Assembly: GCA_009746045.1 (NCBI GenBank)
Contig: RPFO01002154.1
Coordinates: 46,001-110,000 of the forward strand
Source: Mesostigma viride
Lineage: Eukaryota > Streptophyta > Mesostigmatophyceae > Mesostigmatales > Mesostigmataceae
Direction of reading: 5' to 3'
DNA length: 64,000 nt
Shown: piece by piece, positions 11,750 to 23,500 of the stretch
Layout: each line of letters opens with the position of its first letter
Position numbering within the stretch: the stretch's first letter is position 1
Position numbers and translations under genes: made by a program
Notes under the pieces: model-generated
Told to the model about the DNA's origin: nothing
What the model saw: only the letters and a program-made list of their open reading frames with translations
The model's database searches: none

Positions 11750-13147
11750 GTCCGCCGTCTACCGAGGAGTCTGCATCCAGAGCGCCGCACTCAAGTTGTT
11801 CATGCGCATGATCCTCAACCGCCTTCGTTCTGCTCTCGACTGTCACCTAGGGGAAAGTCAAATGGGCTTTCGTCCTGGGCGCAACACCGTCATGGCCATC
11901 TTCGTCGCGCGTCGCCTCTTTGAGGAAATCGCTCTCCTGCAACCTGGTGAGTTTCCCGCCATCCTGATCTTCGACGACTTCATCAAGGCTTTTGATTCTG
12001 TCCTCTGGGACGCTCTATGGGCTGTACTTGCTCGCGCTCGCGTCACCACTCCCCTGATTACCGTCATCCGCACGCTGTATGAGGGGTCGACCACTTCGGT
12101 GCGCACTCAACACGGCATTACCCCGCCATGCCCACTGCAGACCGGCGTCTGGCAGGGTTGCGTCCTGTCGCCGTACCTGTTTATTATTGTCGTGGATTAT
12201 GTGATGCATCAGGCACGTGCTCGCTTTGCTAGCATTGCAGGCCGTGCCCCTGGCCTAGCGATCACGAACGAGCTTGGAGAAGGGGGGCCGACTAACAAGC
12301 AGAATTTACTAGCTGACCTCATTTATGCCGACGACATCACGCTCATCGATGAAGCCGGAGTCTGCCCAACTTTGGCTGGACTGCCTGGCGCTCGAGGCTC
12401 GGGCGGTTGGTCTAGAAATCATGCAGCCCCAAAACGGAGGCCCTGGCCCTCGGCATGGCAGGGCCCCCACCCACACTCCGCCTCTTAGACGACACCGAGG
12501 TCAACTACCCTACTTCAGGCCGCTTCCAGCTGCTCGGCAGTTGGCTTCCCGACTGCGAGGACGACATGACGACACGGATCGGCATGGCGTGGGCACACCT
12601 CCATGACCACCGCCGCTGGTGGAGCAACCCCGCCCTACCCCGGATCGTCAAGCGTGACCTCTTCAAGGTCGTCATTCTGACGATCCTGACCTACGGCGCC
12701 GAGACCTGGACACTGACGCAGGAGCTGGAGCAACGACTCGACTGCGCCGTCACCAAGATGCTGCGCAAGGCCCTTAACATCCCCTTTGGTTTGCACATTA
12801 GTAATGAGGATTTGTACGCTGATTTGCCCTATGTTTCCCACATTATTAGCCGGCACAGGCGCCTGGGCCTAGCCGGGCACCTGGCCCGCACAGATCAGGT
12901 AGATACATCAGATAGACTAGCTGGCACCAAGCCTGCCCAGCCTGGGCGATATGTCCTCACCTGGCGTGCCCCCAGCCGCGCACATGGGTCTTATTGCACC
13001 CACAGAACTTGCCGGATCGTCTATCCTGTCCGATTGCAGCTGTGGCATGCCTCTGGCATGAAGGAGAAAGGGGGTCTAGAGCTGCCCTTTCTTCCTGTTG
13101 TGCACACTTCGGTGCTTCGTGACTCCCCAACGGGAGCACGAGTTTAA
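11750..13147 (+). pseudogene. 5'-truncated LINE reverse transcriptase, family B-like, frameshifted
   Basis: Translation shows the RT core of a non-LTR retrotransposon: an RNRL-type first motif (ILNRLRSAL), GFRPGRNT, FIKAFDSV (catalytic Asp region), CPLQTGVWQGCVLSPYLF, and IYADDITL with the YADD catalytic pair. The C-terminal region follows in another frame (YGAETWTL, then the GHLAR motif). The reading frame changes near 12360 and again near 12450 when compared with the copy at 57217-58582. The endonuclease and any ORF1 are missing. The element ends in a stem-loop at 13118-13142, followed by TTTAATTAATGAAT and a (CCCT)n array. It is a dead 5'-truncated insertion. Confidence 0.88.
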
Positions 13148-13150
13148 TTA
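13118..13150 (+). other. LINE family-B 3' stem-loop and tail start
   Basis: GTGACTCCCCAACGGGAGCAC folds as GTG-(A bulge)-CTCCC, loop CAAC, GGGAG-CAC. It is followed by TTTAATTAATGAAT, which grades into (CCCT)n. The same motif ends the copies at 32950, 58774 and 60013 (plus) and at 46654 and 56299 (minus). Confidence 0.85.
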
Positions 13151-14442
13151 ATGAATCCCTCCCTCCCTCCCTCCCTCCCTCCCTCCCTCCCTCCCTCCCT
13201 CCCTCCCCTCCCTCCCTCCCTCCCTCCCTCCCTCCTCCCTCCCTCCCTCCCTCCCTCCCTCCCTCCCTCCCTCCCTCCCTCCCTCCCTCCCTCCCTCCCT
13301 CCCTCCCTCCCTCCCTCCCTCCCTCCCTCCCTCCCTCCCTCCCTCCCTCCCTCCCTCCCTCCCTCCCTCCCTCCTCCCTCCCTCCCTCCCTCCCTCCCTC
13401 CCTCCCTCCCTCCCTCCCTCCCTCCCTCCCTCCCTCCCTCCCTCCCTCCCTCCCTCCCTCCCTCCCTCCCTCCCTCCCTCCCTCCCTCCCTCCCTCCCTC
13501 CCTCCCTCCCTCCCTCCCTCCCTCCCTCCATCGATCGGGGTTAATGCTCAGTGACTCCCCACCGGGAGCATGAGTTAAATGAATGAAAGAAGGAAAGAAG
13601 GAAAGAATGAAAGAAAGAAAGAAGGAAAGAATGAAAGAAAGAAAGAAAGAAAGAAAGAATGAATGAATGAATGAATGAATGAAGGAAAGAATGAAAGAAA
13701 GAAAGAAGGAAAGAATGAAAGAAAGAAAGAAAGAAAGAAAGAATGAATGAATGAATGAATGAATGAATGAATGAATGAATGAATGAATGAATGAATGAAT
13801 GAATGAATGAATGAATGAATGAATGAATGAATGAATGAATGGGTGGGTGGGTGGGTGGGTGGGTGGGTGGGTGGGTGGGTGGGTGGGTGGGTGGGTGGGT
13901 GGGTGGGTGGGTGGGTGGGTGGGTGGGTGGGTGGGTGGGTGGGTGGGTGGGTGGGTGGGTGGGTGGGTGGGTGGGTGGGTGGGTGGGTGGGTGGGTGGGT
14001 GGGTGGGTGGGTGGGTGGGTGGGTGGGTGGGTGGGTGGGTGGGTGGGTGGGTGGGTGGGTGGGTGGGTGGGTGGGTGGGTGGGTGGGTGGGTGGGTGGGT
14101 GGGTGGGTGGGTGGGTGGGTGGGTGGGTGGGTGGGTGGGTGGGTGGATGGATGGATGGATGGATGGATGGATGGATGAATGCATGAATGAATGAATGAAT
14201 GAATGAATGAATGAATGAATGAATGAATGAATGAATGAATGAATGAATGAATGAATGAATGAATGAATGAATGAATGAATGAATGAATGAATGAATGAAT
14301 GAATGAATGAATGAATGAATGAATGAATGAATGAATGAATGAATGAATGAATGAATGAATGAATGAATGAATGAATGAATGAATGAATGAATGAATGAAT
14401 GAATGAATGAATGAATGAATGAATTGATTGATTGATTGATTA
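13151..14442. repeat. Compound tetranucleotide array CCCT / GAAT-GAAG / GGGT / GGAT / GAAT / GATT
   Basis: Blocks: (CCCT)n 13151-13528, a LINE stem-loop remnant 13529-13574, GAAA/GAAG/GAAT 13575-13745, (GAAT)n to 13840, (GGGT)n 13841-14145, (GGAT)n to 14176, (GAAT)n 14179-14422 and (GATT)n to 14441. Most neighbouring blocks differ by one base per unit and keep the four-base register. The long open frames (Thr-His-Pro-Pro, Ser-Leu-Pro-Pro, Gly-Arg-Glu-Gly) are artefacts. Confidence 0.95.
13545..13574 (+). other. Second LINE family-B 3' stem-loop inside the array
   Basis: GTGACTCCCCACCGGGAGCAT with its usual upstream CGGGGTTAATGCTC. It is a separate retroelement end between two tetranucleotide blocks, followed by TTAAATGAATGAAAG. 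In other copies the position upstream of this motif is occupied by (CCAT)n; here it is (CCCT)n. Confidence 0.75.
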
Positions 14443-14590
14443 ATGCACTGGGCGGGTTCCACCAGGGAAAGCTTTTCAACGGATAGAAAATTCAGCGCAG
14501 CCTGGCGCAGCCCCTACCATCAACATTGTCAGCATGTACTTAGCAGCACTCCATCGGACCACCCTGGAGCAACCTTGAGATCCCGGTCCG

Positions 14591-16501
14591 TCATATCAGC
14601 CCTTCATATGGGGGGGAAACGGGGTCCCCTAGACAGAGCTCATCCCACCACATCACCGTGCAGTCGCTGCCCGCAAAGATGCCATACACCCCCACGGTCG
14701 TGCTCGTGCCCATGGCGTTCACAATTATCAACCGCCGGCAACCTGCCGCGATCGCCTTCATGCCTTCATCCGTGACGCCGTGGCAGCTATGCACGTTCAG
14801 GGAGCACAGCTGTGGGCACGCCCCCCCGATCGCGAAGAGCGATTTGTCCGTGACCTCGCTCCCACTCTTCGAGATGTCCAGGTGAAGGAGTCCACCCGCG
14901 GCGGGCCCCGATAGCAGGCTCGCCACGTGTGCGTCGGATAGTGCCGAGCACCAGCCCATCCACAGAGAGCGCAGCCGCGTGCAGGTGCGGCCAATCATCT
15001 GCGAAAGCTCCTCCAATCGGTACCGAGTGCCCGAGACATCCAGCGCCTCCAGCTGCCCGCCGCGGTGCTCGAGCACGGCAGGTGCCCCACCATTCCCCAG
15101 GTCACCGTGCCGCAGGTTGAAACACCGCAGCTTGGCGCAGAAGCGGGCCACGGTCCTCAAGCTGGCATCCGTCATCCGAAACCCCCACATGCCCATACTG
15201 AGCTCCTCCAGCTCCCGGCAGTGTTGGCTCACCAAGGCAACACCAGCATCCGTCACGTTGGTGCAATCCCTGATGTCCAGGTGGCGCAAGCGGGGGCAGT
15301 GAATGGCAATAATGCCCAGGCCGCCATCCGTCACGCGCGGGCACGCGTTGATGCGCAGGTGCTCTAGCAGGGGGCACCCTTGTGCCAGCGCAATAATGCC
15401 CGCATCGGTCAGGTCCAGCGTCATGCCTACCGCCAGGTGGCGCAAGTCCGGGCAGTTTGAACCCAGCGCGCGGCTGATGGCGTCGTCGAACGTTATCACC
15501 TCGCGCGCGTCCAGGTGTCGCAAGCGGGCGCATCGGGACACCATCTGCTGCAACCCTGCACTCGCGTACAGGATCCCTGCAACACTCACATGCTGCAGCT
15601 GAGGGCAGCGGTCCGCCAGAGCGCGCATGCCGTCTGCGGTGATGGCGACACAGCCGGATAGGTCGATGCCTGTCAGGCCTGGGCAGCCCTCTGCGATCGC
15701 GATGATGCTGTCATCCCTGAGGTGTCGGAGACCGTGAATGCTCAAGTGCTGCAGGCCCGGGCCGTGCGCAGCGATTACAGATATGCTTGCGTGCGTCACG
15801 TGCGAGCAACCCTGGACATCCAGGTGGCGGAGGTTGGTGCTGCACTGGGCGATGGCGAAAATGCCGGCATCTGCCACCCTCGTGTTTGCCACCACGAGCT
15901 GCTCCAAGAGGCGGCAGCGCTCGGCGATCTGCTGGATACTTGCGTCCGTAACTAGCCGGCACTCGCTGACAAGCAGCTCCTTGAGGTCATGGCAGTGGTG
16001 GGCCAGGGAAATCACGCCACTATCGGTCACGTCACAGCCACTGACATCCAGCCTCTCTAATCCCTTGCATGATGCAGCAACAACTGCCAGTAAACTGTCC
16101 CCGACACCGGCGCAGCATGCCAAGTTCAAAGCGCGCAGCCGCGTGCAGTGTGCAAGTCCCATCAGGGTCTGCCTTGCCATCCCTGGGCTGGCTGGCCCTC
16201 CCTGTTTCATTAGGTCTAGCTTGCTCCTAGGTATGGGATGCGCCATCCGCGTCCACAAAGATAATGTCTGTAGATTCGGACATTTTGTTAGCAGCCAGTC
16301 TAACCAGCCTGGTTTGCTGGCCACGTCGGCAATGTCTTCCCAGAACAACTCGGGAAGCCCCTCGAGAGATTCATCCACAGCAGACAAGAACGCACGGCAA
16401 GTTTGACGTAGCTGCAAGCGCTCCAGCACCGGAAGTTCTCGTAACACCTGGGCGCCAACGCCACGGAGGGCTAATACCTGGTCCATTGTGCCAACTCGCA
16501 A
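14591..16501 (-). CDS. Intronless leucine-rich repeat protein of the F-box/LRR (FBXL, AMN1-like) type
   Basis: A 636-residue uninterrupted frame. Residues about 1-60 look like a degenerate F-box (VLRELPVLERLQLRQTCRAF) and 65-90 a linker. From about 110 to 600 there are some 18 cysteine-containing LRRs of about 26 residues with the pattern C-x-x-L-x-x-L-x-(V/L)-x-x-C-x-x-(V/I)-T-D. Examples are GLERLDVSGC, NLRHLDVQGC and RLRHLDIRDC. Such proteins usually recruit substrates to SCF ubiquitin ligases through a curved LRR solenoid. I chose the first Met of the frame; another Met five residues later is equally possible. The gene lacks introns although neighbours are intron-rich, which may point to an origin by retroposition. 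Its 3' end lies about 150 bp from the tetranucleotide array. The LRR call is firm; the F-box is weaker. Confidence 0.88.
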   Translation of the reverse strand: MRVGTMDQVLALRGVGAQVLRELPVLERLQLRQTCRAFLSAVDESLEGLPELFWEDIADVASKPGWLDWLLTKCPNLQTLSLWTRMAHPIPRSKLDLMKQGGPASPGMARQTLMGLAHCTRLRALNLACCAGVGDSLLAVVAASCKGLERLDVSGCDVTDSGVISLAHHCHDLKELLVSECRLVTDASIQQIAERCRLLEQLVVANTRVADAGIFAIAQCSTNLRHLDVQGCSHVTHASISVIAAHGPGLQHLSIHGLRHLRDDSIIAIAEGCPGLTGIDLSGCVAITADGMRALADRCPQLQHVSVAGILYASAGLQQMVSRCARLRHLDAREVITFDDAISRALGSNCPDLRHLAVGMTLDLTDAGIIALAQGCPLLEHLRINACPRVTDGGLGIIAIHCPRLRHLDIRDCTNVTDAGVALVSQHCRELEELSMGMWGFRMTDASLRTVARFCAKLRCFNLRHGDLGNGGAPAVLEHRGGQLEALDVSGTRYRLEELSQMIGRTCTRLRSLWMGWCSALSDAHVASLLSGPAAGGLLHLDISKSGSEVTDKSLFAIGGACPQLCSLNVHSCHGVTDEGMKAIAAGCRRLIIVNAMGTSTTVGVYGIFAGSDCTVMWWDELCLGDPVSPPYEGLI

Positions 16502-17536
16502 TTCGCAAGGCCGCTACTATGCGGCTGATAATTTAATATGGCCTATTGAACACGGCTTTAAGAGAACGCTTTTCACCGAATCCAGGCTCTTATGAGAGCC
16601 AAGGAAAAATTGAAGGTGTCTTTGACACGTCTTAACCAATGCTAACGGTGACGGGCCAATGGCATCAATAAAATACCGTGGGTTAGCGATATTCTTGCAC
16701 GGACTGAGATACCACCTCCTAGAAACTACGTAAGTAACCCTTTCACCCCCACTCTTTGAATCACGCCAGCCGGAGGGGTTGGTCAAGTTTCTAGTCTTCC
16801 TGGCCTTGGAAGTTGGAACGTCCCAGCGTTTCCAACCTTCTTTTCTACAGCGTCCATACGCCAATGTTATTTAATGGAAATAACAATCAGTTATTCATCA
16901 ACCTTCCAATTATCAATAGGAATTAGGAACGGAATCCCTTAATTCTTTCATTATTGGAGGGCGACATGCTATATGGACGGCGAAATGCTTCGCAATTCCC
17001 AAATCCTGGCCTCGCACCCCATGTCGCACCGCCCTTTTCCCCGAGTAAAATCCTGTGTAATGAACTCTATTATCCCTACATTATCCCATCGGGCATCCTG
17101 TTATATATTATATATCATAAAAGTTTAAGTTTACGAACGATGTCCATAAAGTTCACTGCCCGTTTTTCCAGGTAAATAGGTGTACGTTTATTCCAAATAT
17201 AGCCAGTAGGTAATCCCTGCTAAGTTCACTGCCCGTTTTCCGCCTGTTGACGACAAGTTAAGATACGATATCCGCCCGGTCCGTGAGATCCTTAGCGACT
17301 AAGCAGTTGCGCTAGGGGAGGGTAGACGCCTTCATGAACATTCCATGGCCAGAAACTAGGAAGTCAGAAAAAGGCTTGAGGGATGGCCGGATGGGCTGTC
17401 AGCATCATTTTCTTCAGAAGAAAACGTGCACAAGGGTCGTTCACGCATTACACGCGGCGATGGCCGCTACCTCTATCTCTAGTGTACGTGAGTGCTATTG
17501 TTCACCAGCCGTGGCATTTCCCCAAGTGTAGGCATC
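16502..17536. promoter_or_regulatory. Shared intergenic region between two divergently oriented genes
   Basis: About 1 kb between the start of the LRR gene (minus) and the sialidase-like gene (plus), AT-rich at 16860-17250. It holds two copies of AGTTCACTGCCCGTTTT (about 17149 and 17222) and, at 17160-17224, a sequence repeated in inverse orientation at 46369-46433. No convincing coding frame or TATA box was identified. Confidence 0.5.
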
Positions 17537-20500
17537 ATGGGGAGGATACTAACGATAAAATTCCTGCTCGTTTGTTTAGGAGTGCACCTGGTGGCGACGG
17601 TGGCCGCTTTATCTTCTGAAGAAAATGTCAAGATTATGACATCACACGAAGTACGCGTGAGCTGCTGTGAAACGTAGTGGTTGTGTTGGCTGCAGCTGTT
17701 AGTCGCAATGGTACTCTAGCTTTTGACGTCTCACGCTAGAAATACGCCGTATCAACGTGGTTGTCAAGCATACGTAAGTCTCCTGCTTGCTTGCTTATTT
17801 ACCTCGGTCAATTCCGTGTACAACCCGGGAACTGTTGGCTCGAAATGGCTGGTATCAAATGCTGGATGCAGGATGACAGCAGCATCAATCCTCCGGAAAC
17901 AAACATGACACTCCCTACAACGCCAGGCATAAAAACCAATTGGGTGTTCCAAACCAACCCACACTTCAAATACTGCCACATGGCAATGGTGGAGGTTCTC
18001 GTCGACGGCACCATTGTGGCGGCGTTTCAGGCAAGCGCGTCGGTAGCAATTTTGCGGGCATCCTGCGATGTAGATGTCTCAGACAAGGATGGATAGATAC
18101 ATGCCGCGCACGTGATGATGTCATCCGTGACAAAGATGAGTTCTAAATAAAGCACCTTTCACCCCAGCTTTCCCTTTCACCGCCGAGGCACAGATGGCCA
18201 GTTTTCTGCGGCCGGGCAAACACTGCCAGTGCGCATCGCGGCACATCTCTCGATGGACGGCTGCTATAGTATATGTAAAAATGTTTAGTACGCTCTTTGA
18301 GGCCAGCACTGCGTTGCATTTCAATTGCTCTTCCTTGCATTAAATTCGCATTCTAGCTACGTCTCGCCATACAGTCCAACAACTGAGAATGAAGTGACCC
18401 TCTTCCCATCGCCGGCAGCTGTTTCGCAAGGCACATCGTGTGTAGAAAGGGTTTGCCTTCCGCTGTTCAAGGGTGCTTGCCAAGAGAACTGCAATGGCAG
18501 CGGTCTTGCAGTCCGGCTGTGCGCTGCACATCGGGCGGCTGCTGCACCCTTATCGGTGGCCTTGCGAAGCCATAGCATGGAACCCACTGGTCACTATACT
18601 GGTCACTATTGAATGTTAATTGATTGCATTGCGAAGACGTAGCGGTCAACTGGCCACACTGGCGGGCCAATGCTGGGTTGTTAACGGGTGCTGGGTTGCA
18701 TACGCATGCGATGGCCGCCTTGGCCGCGATTGCAGTTGAAGAACCACCCTTTCTATGATCGTGCTTGTGGGGTGCTGCGTGGCACTGTGCATGATTGCCA
18801 GTCGTGGGGTAACCGCGTCTCCCATGAAAAATGGTTGAATCCGCGCCCTATTTGCCATTGTCTATCATAGCTCATGGGCTGCTTCCCACGCGCCACCGTC
18901 TATACTTGCTGTTGGGGTGACGCTTCAACCACAACATCAGCACATCAAGGATTTATTGTGGGGTCCGTTCCACTTGCCACGGTTTGCACTGCTTGCCACG
19001 ATGTGGTCTACTTGCCTGCTGTGTGCACTGCTTGCCACGGGGTGGTCTACTTGCCTGCTGTGGGTACGGCTTGCCACGGTGTGGTCTACTTGCCTGCTGT
19101 GGGTACTGCTTGCCACGGTGTGGTCTACTTGCCTGCTGTGGGTACTGCTTGCCACGGTGTGGTCTACTTGCCTGCTGTGGGTACTGCTTGCCACGGTGTG
19201 GTCTACTTGCCTGCTGTGGGTACTGCTTGCCACGGGGTGGTCTACTTGCCTGCTGTGGGTACTGCTTGCCACGGGGTGGTCTACTTGCCTGCCGTGTGTA
19301 CTGCTTGCCACGGTGTGGTCTACTTGCCTGCTGTGGGTACTGCTTGCCACGGTGTGTATTACCTGCCTGCTCATTTGCGAGCTTCGCGTGGGGTGCTGCG
19401 TCATTCGATGACACCATCTGTACGTACCACTGCGCAGGCGGCGGCGGAGCGTGAGCGCGATCCCAACCAGCAGCTCTTCTTCACGCGCTCCTTCAACGGC
19501 GGGCTCAACTGGGAGACGCCACGCAGCGTCATGGTGGGGTGGGGTTAAGAAGATTGTCAAGGTTTGAGTGTTTGAGTTTTGTGTGGCTGTGGTAGCGGAG
19601 GGAGTGTTGTGGTGGGTGGGGTGGGGCCACCTTGTTGTCGGTAGTTGCTAGCACCCGTCCCGCGCGCACGGGTGGGGTGGTGAGTTTCAGAGTTTTTGTG
19701 TGGTGGCCGATTACTATTAGTGTGTTAGGTATCCTATTATGTTATTAAGAAGGAAATGCGGCAAGAGGACTATCCATCCACACAGTAGCAGAGTACTTTG
19801 GGCGCCTGAGGCGACGGTTTTGGTGCTTTGTCCCCTGCCGTACTTAATACGCTGGCTGTTGGTAGCTGGCTGTTGCTAGCTGGTTGTCGGCAGCTGGCTG
19901 TTGCTAGCTGGCTGTCGGCAGCTGGCTGTTGGTAGTAGGCTGTTGGCAGCTGGCTGTTGGTAGTAGGCTGTTGGCAGCTGGCTGTTGGTAGCTGGCTGTC
20001 GGCAGCTGGCTGTTGGTAGCTGGCTGTCGGCAGCTGGCTGTTGGTAGTAGGCTGTTGGCAGCTGGCTGTTGGTAGCTGGCTGTTGGCAGCTGGCTGTTGC
20101 TAGCTGGCTGTCGGCAGCTGGCTGTTGGTAGCTGGCTGTTGGCAGCTGGCTGTTGGTAGCTGGCTGTTGGCAGCTGGCTGTCAGGTTGCTGAGGGTACCT
20201 TGCTACGCCACTGGCATTCTTGCAGCACTCTGCCATGCACCGCATCTGGCTCTGCCGTCTGACACGGGTTGTGCCCATTCGGCGTTTCCGTCATTCCTGC
20301 CTTCGGCGTGTGGGACCTGCGTGTCCCAGTTCGGCTTGCTGCCGATCTGGGGCCCCCTCCTACATAAAGACAAGGACGGGCGCCTGTGGCTGTTCTACAG
20401 GTATGTTCTACGTGGCGTCAGGATGGTGTGTCGTGTGCGTGGTGTTCAGAACACATTTGCATGTCCAGAGCCGCGACTTGCCCTGGCATCTTGTGAAGAA

Positions 20501-23500
20501 AGGTTTTAAATCCAAAGACACCAGCATGAAGTTCATCACTTCATCGTCCTGGTCCCTCTGCTTCCGTCGATATGTTGGCAACCGGCATCCTCGTGGGCGG
20601 AGGCGACTGGCACTCACACGACCAAAGCACGCCTCCTCCCGGTCCCTGTTCCCGTACCCTCGTGCCTTTCTGTTATGGGTCCCTGGTGCCTCCTTGTTGA
20701 CAAATCTGGCCGCTGGTGCCCATTTGTTTTGACAGCGAGAGCCGCAAGACCAACTACCCGGGCGGCGACATCAAGTACATCACGACGATGGACCGAGGGG
20801 AGACGTGGACGCCACCTGTCATGATTTATACGTTCGAGCACCGGTGCGTGGGCGGCCACTGTAGCGACCAACGTGTGGCATGATATGCGTGCGTGATGTG
20901 CGCGTGATGTGTAGGTCATATGCGCCTATAGGTATGCCCCCTAAAACCCCTGAGGCCCCGGGAGAGGCCTTGATATGCTCCCAAACCCACGTACGAGGCG
21001 GCGACGCTGTGCTTTTAATTAACATACCCGTGTTATGCTTGTGATATATCTGTACTGTGTATGGCCTGTATATCTACTACTGTATATACATATGATCTGG
21101 TTTATAACATCTAGTGATTCTTTGCCGCCACAACCGGCGTGCTCGTGTTCAAGCAGCCGTGTGTGGATGCCATGGCTGCAGTGTGGGCCGGTGAGGTTAG
21201 GGTGCAGTTTGAGTGCACGCCCATGCACCCTCGTTACATCTTCAACATTGTGTGCATGATTTCACGGTGGCTCCTTCTGAAAGCTGCATGCGTTCGTACA
21301 TCGTCTGCCGTCGGTGCCCCTCCTGTGCGACCCTGCCCGGACATCGGGTCGGATGCGCGTTTTGCGTCGTGAGAGTGGTCCATCTAGAGCCTGGTTTGTT
21401 TGCAGCGCGTGCTGCTCTGCATGAGACACTACAGGATTGCATGAGACTATATTGGATCGCGGGCTAAGCTGCTGCAGATATATGCCCCCCCAAAACGTTG
21501 GGTCTTCTCATTAGGGAGTTAATTAGTGGAATCTTCGCTACATCTGCATGACAGGTGAGATTGTCTTGCGGACGTCTTCATGGAACTAATTCTATCCGTC
21601 ACCCTAATTCCATGTGGATGGATGTATGGGATTGCCTGCCCGCTGACCCCTGTCAGCTGCCACCTGTACCGGTACTGGCCGTGGCCATGGGTGATCGTGC
21701 TAGCGCATGTAACATATACTGATGCCAATTGCCAGACTGAAAAATTCTTGTTTTCTTTCTCTCGTCATTCTCTCGCATGTGGTAGTAACCGGGGCAGATG
21801 TGTGGCTTCCGCTTGAATTGTTGAGTTAATCACTGTGTGGCTGTCTAGCCGTGGGCTGCCTACGCATGGGTGAGTGCTCTAACTTGTAAGATTTGTCACT
21901 CCTCCTGTCCCTTTGGGTGTGCAGGCAAGGCGTGGCTAAAGTGACCGCCAACAAGCTGGTCGACTTGGGCTACGGCGTGTGGCTGCTGCCTACGTGGACG
22001 GAACCCCACCGCTCGTTCGAGGTGCAGCACCGCTGCTCCTTTGTGCTCAAGACGGAGGACTATGGTGCGTGGCCTTGCTATGTGGGGGTCCAGTGGGCAG
22101 GAACGCTCTAGGGGCGGTTGTGTGTTTCATAGCAGTTTCTTGAGGATGGGGACTATGGTGCGTGGCCTTGCTATGTGGGGGTCCAGTTGGCAGGAACGCT
22201 CTAGGGGCGGTTGTGTGTTTCATAGCAGTTTCTTGAGGATGGGGACTATGGTGCGTGGCCTTGCTATGTGGGATACCAGTTGGCAGGAACGCTGCAGGGA
22301 TGGCTTTTTATATCCAGTAGCACTTTCTCGAGGCGGGTGACCTACGGTGCGTACCGAACTGTGTGGTATGGGTCGACACTGCTGGCAGTATCATTATGTG
22401 AGTGGTTGTACGGGGATATGGCAGGTAGCGGTTGCTCGAGACCGAGGGCTGCGGTGCGTATTAACTGTATGTTACAGGTTGGCGCTGCTGGCAGCACCTT
22501 GAAATGATGGGTTGTATGGATAGTAGCATATTCAGGAAGCAGCCGCTCAAGTGGGAGGACTGTGGTGCATGCAGCACCGCCATGCATGCCGCAGCAATCC
22601 ATGGCTGCATATCGTTGCAGTATATCGTTGCAGTATATTGTTGCAGTATATCTGTGGAGTATTTCGCTGCATTCGATGTGCATGCAAGGTTGTCAATATG
22701 CAGGCCTAATGTGTGTCAGCTTGTCAAGTTGTATCTCATGACCATGCATGCCATGGTCATGCACTTCTCATCCTTGACCCATGGCACTGTTTCGTGAGCC
22801 CTCAGTGCATATCCATGCACGAACGGTCGTGCGCTCTGACGTAGTTTTGTGCTCTGCTGCAGTGCAGCGCCTATACCATCTCCTTGCCCGCCATGCTTTT
22901 GTCACGTGCGCCGATGCACTAAACTTTTGTGCTGCCCACCATACGACCACCCGGCACCATGCGCCACGGCACCCAGGCCGTACGTGGCGGGACCATAATC
23001 CTGACACTTGATGATGCCCACGCTGCCCCCATCCGCCACCATGCATCGCCGCAGGCCGCACGTGGCGCGACCACGGCGACATCTGTTACCCCCCCTCGTG
23101 GCTGATTGAGCCCACGCTGGCGCCGCTGAGCAATCCGGGGCATGTCATCATGTACTTCCGCACGGCGATGGGGCACCTTTACCAGGTGGGTGCGACCGCA
23201 CTAGATGCATAGGTAGTTGTGTTTGTCACGTGGTCCCTATAACCTAGCTATAGCGAATAGCCTTCCATCTCACTATCAAGAAAAACTATGTTCAGAGAAC
23301 CACGATTATAATACAGAGAAAAGTGAAGATTGAACTACTATGTGGTCCCTATAACCTAGCTATAGCGAATAGCCTTCCATCTCACTATCAAGAAAAACTA
23401 TGTTCAGAGAACCACGATTATAATACAGAGAAAAGTGAAGATTGAACTACTATGTATAAAGTTTTAACTTACATGGTGGTGACAGATCCCTTGCGGGAAC

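Noticed and set aside
13144-14479. Frames of 300 or more residues with Thr-His-Pro-Pro, Ser-Phe-Ile-His or Gly-Arg-Glu-Gly repeats
   Set aside because: Tetranucleotide arrays read as four-residue peptides in all frames. No non-repeat coding sequence is attached.
18874-19560. Cys-Gly-rich or Gln-Ala-Ser-rich repeat proteins on both strands
   Set aside because: 39-bp minisatellite in an intron of the sialidase-like gene. Only the end of the plus-strand frame (19438-19533) is a real exon.
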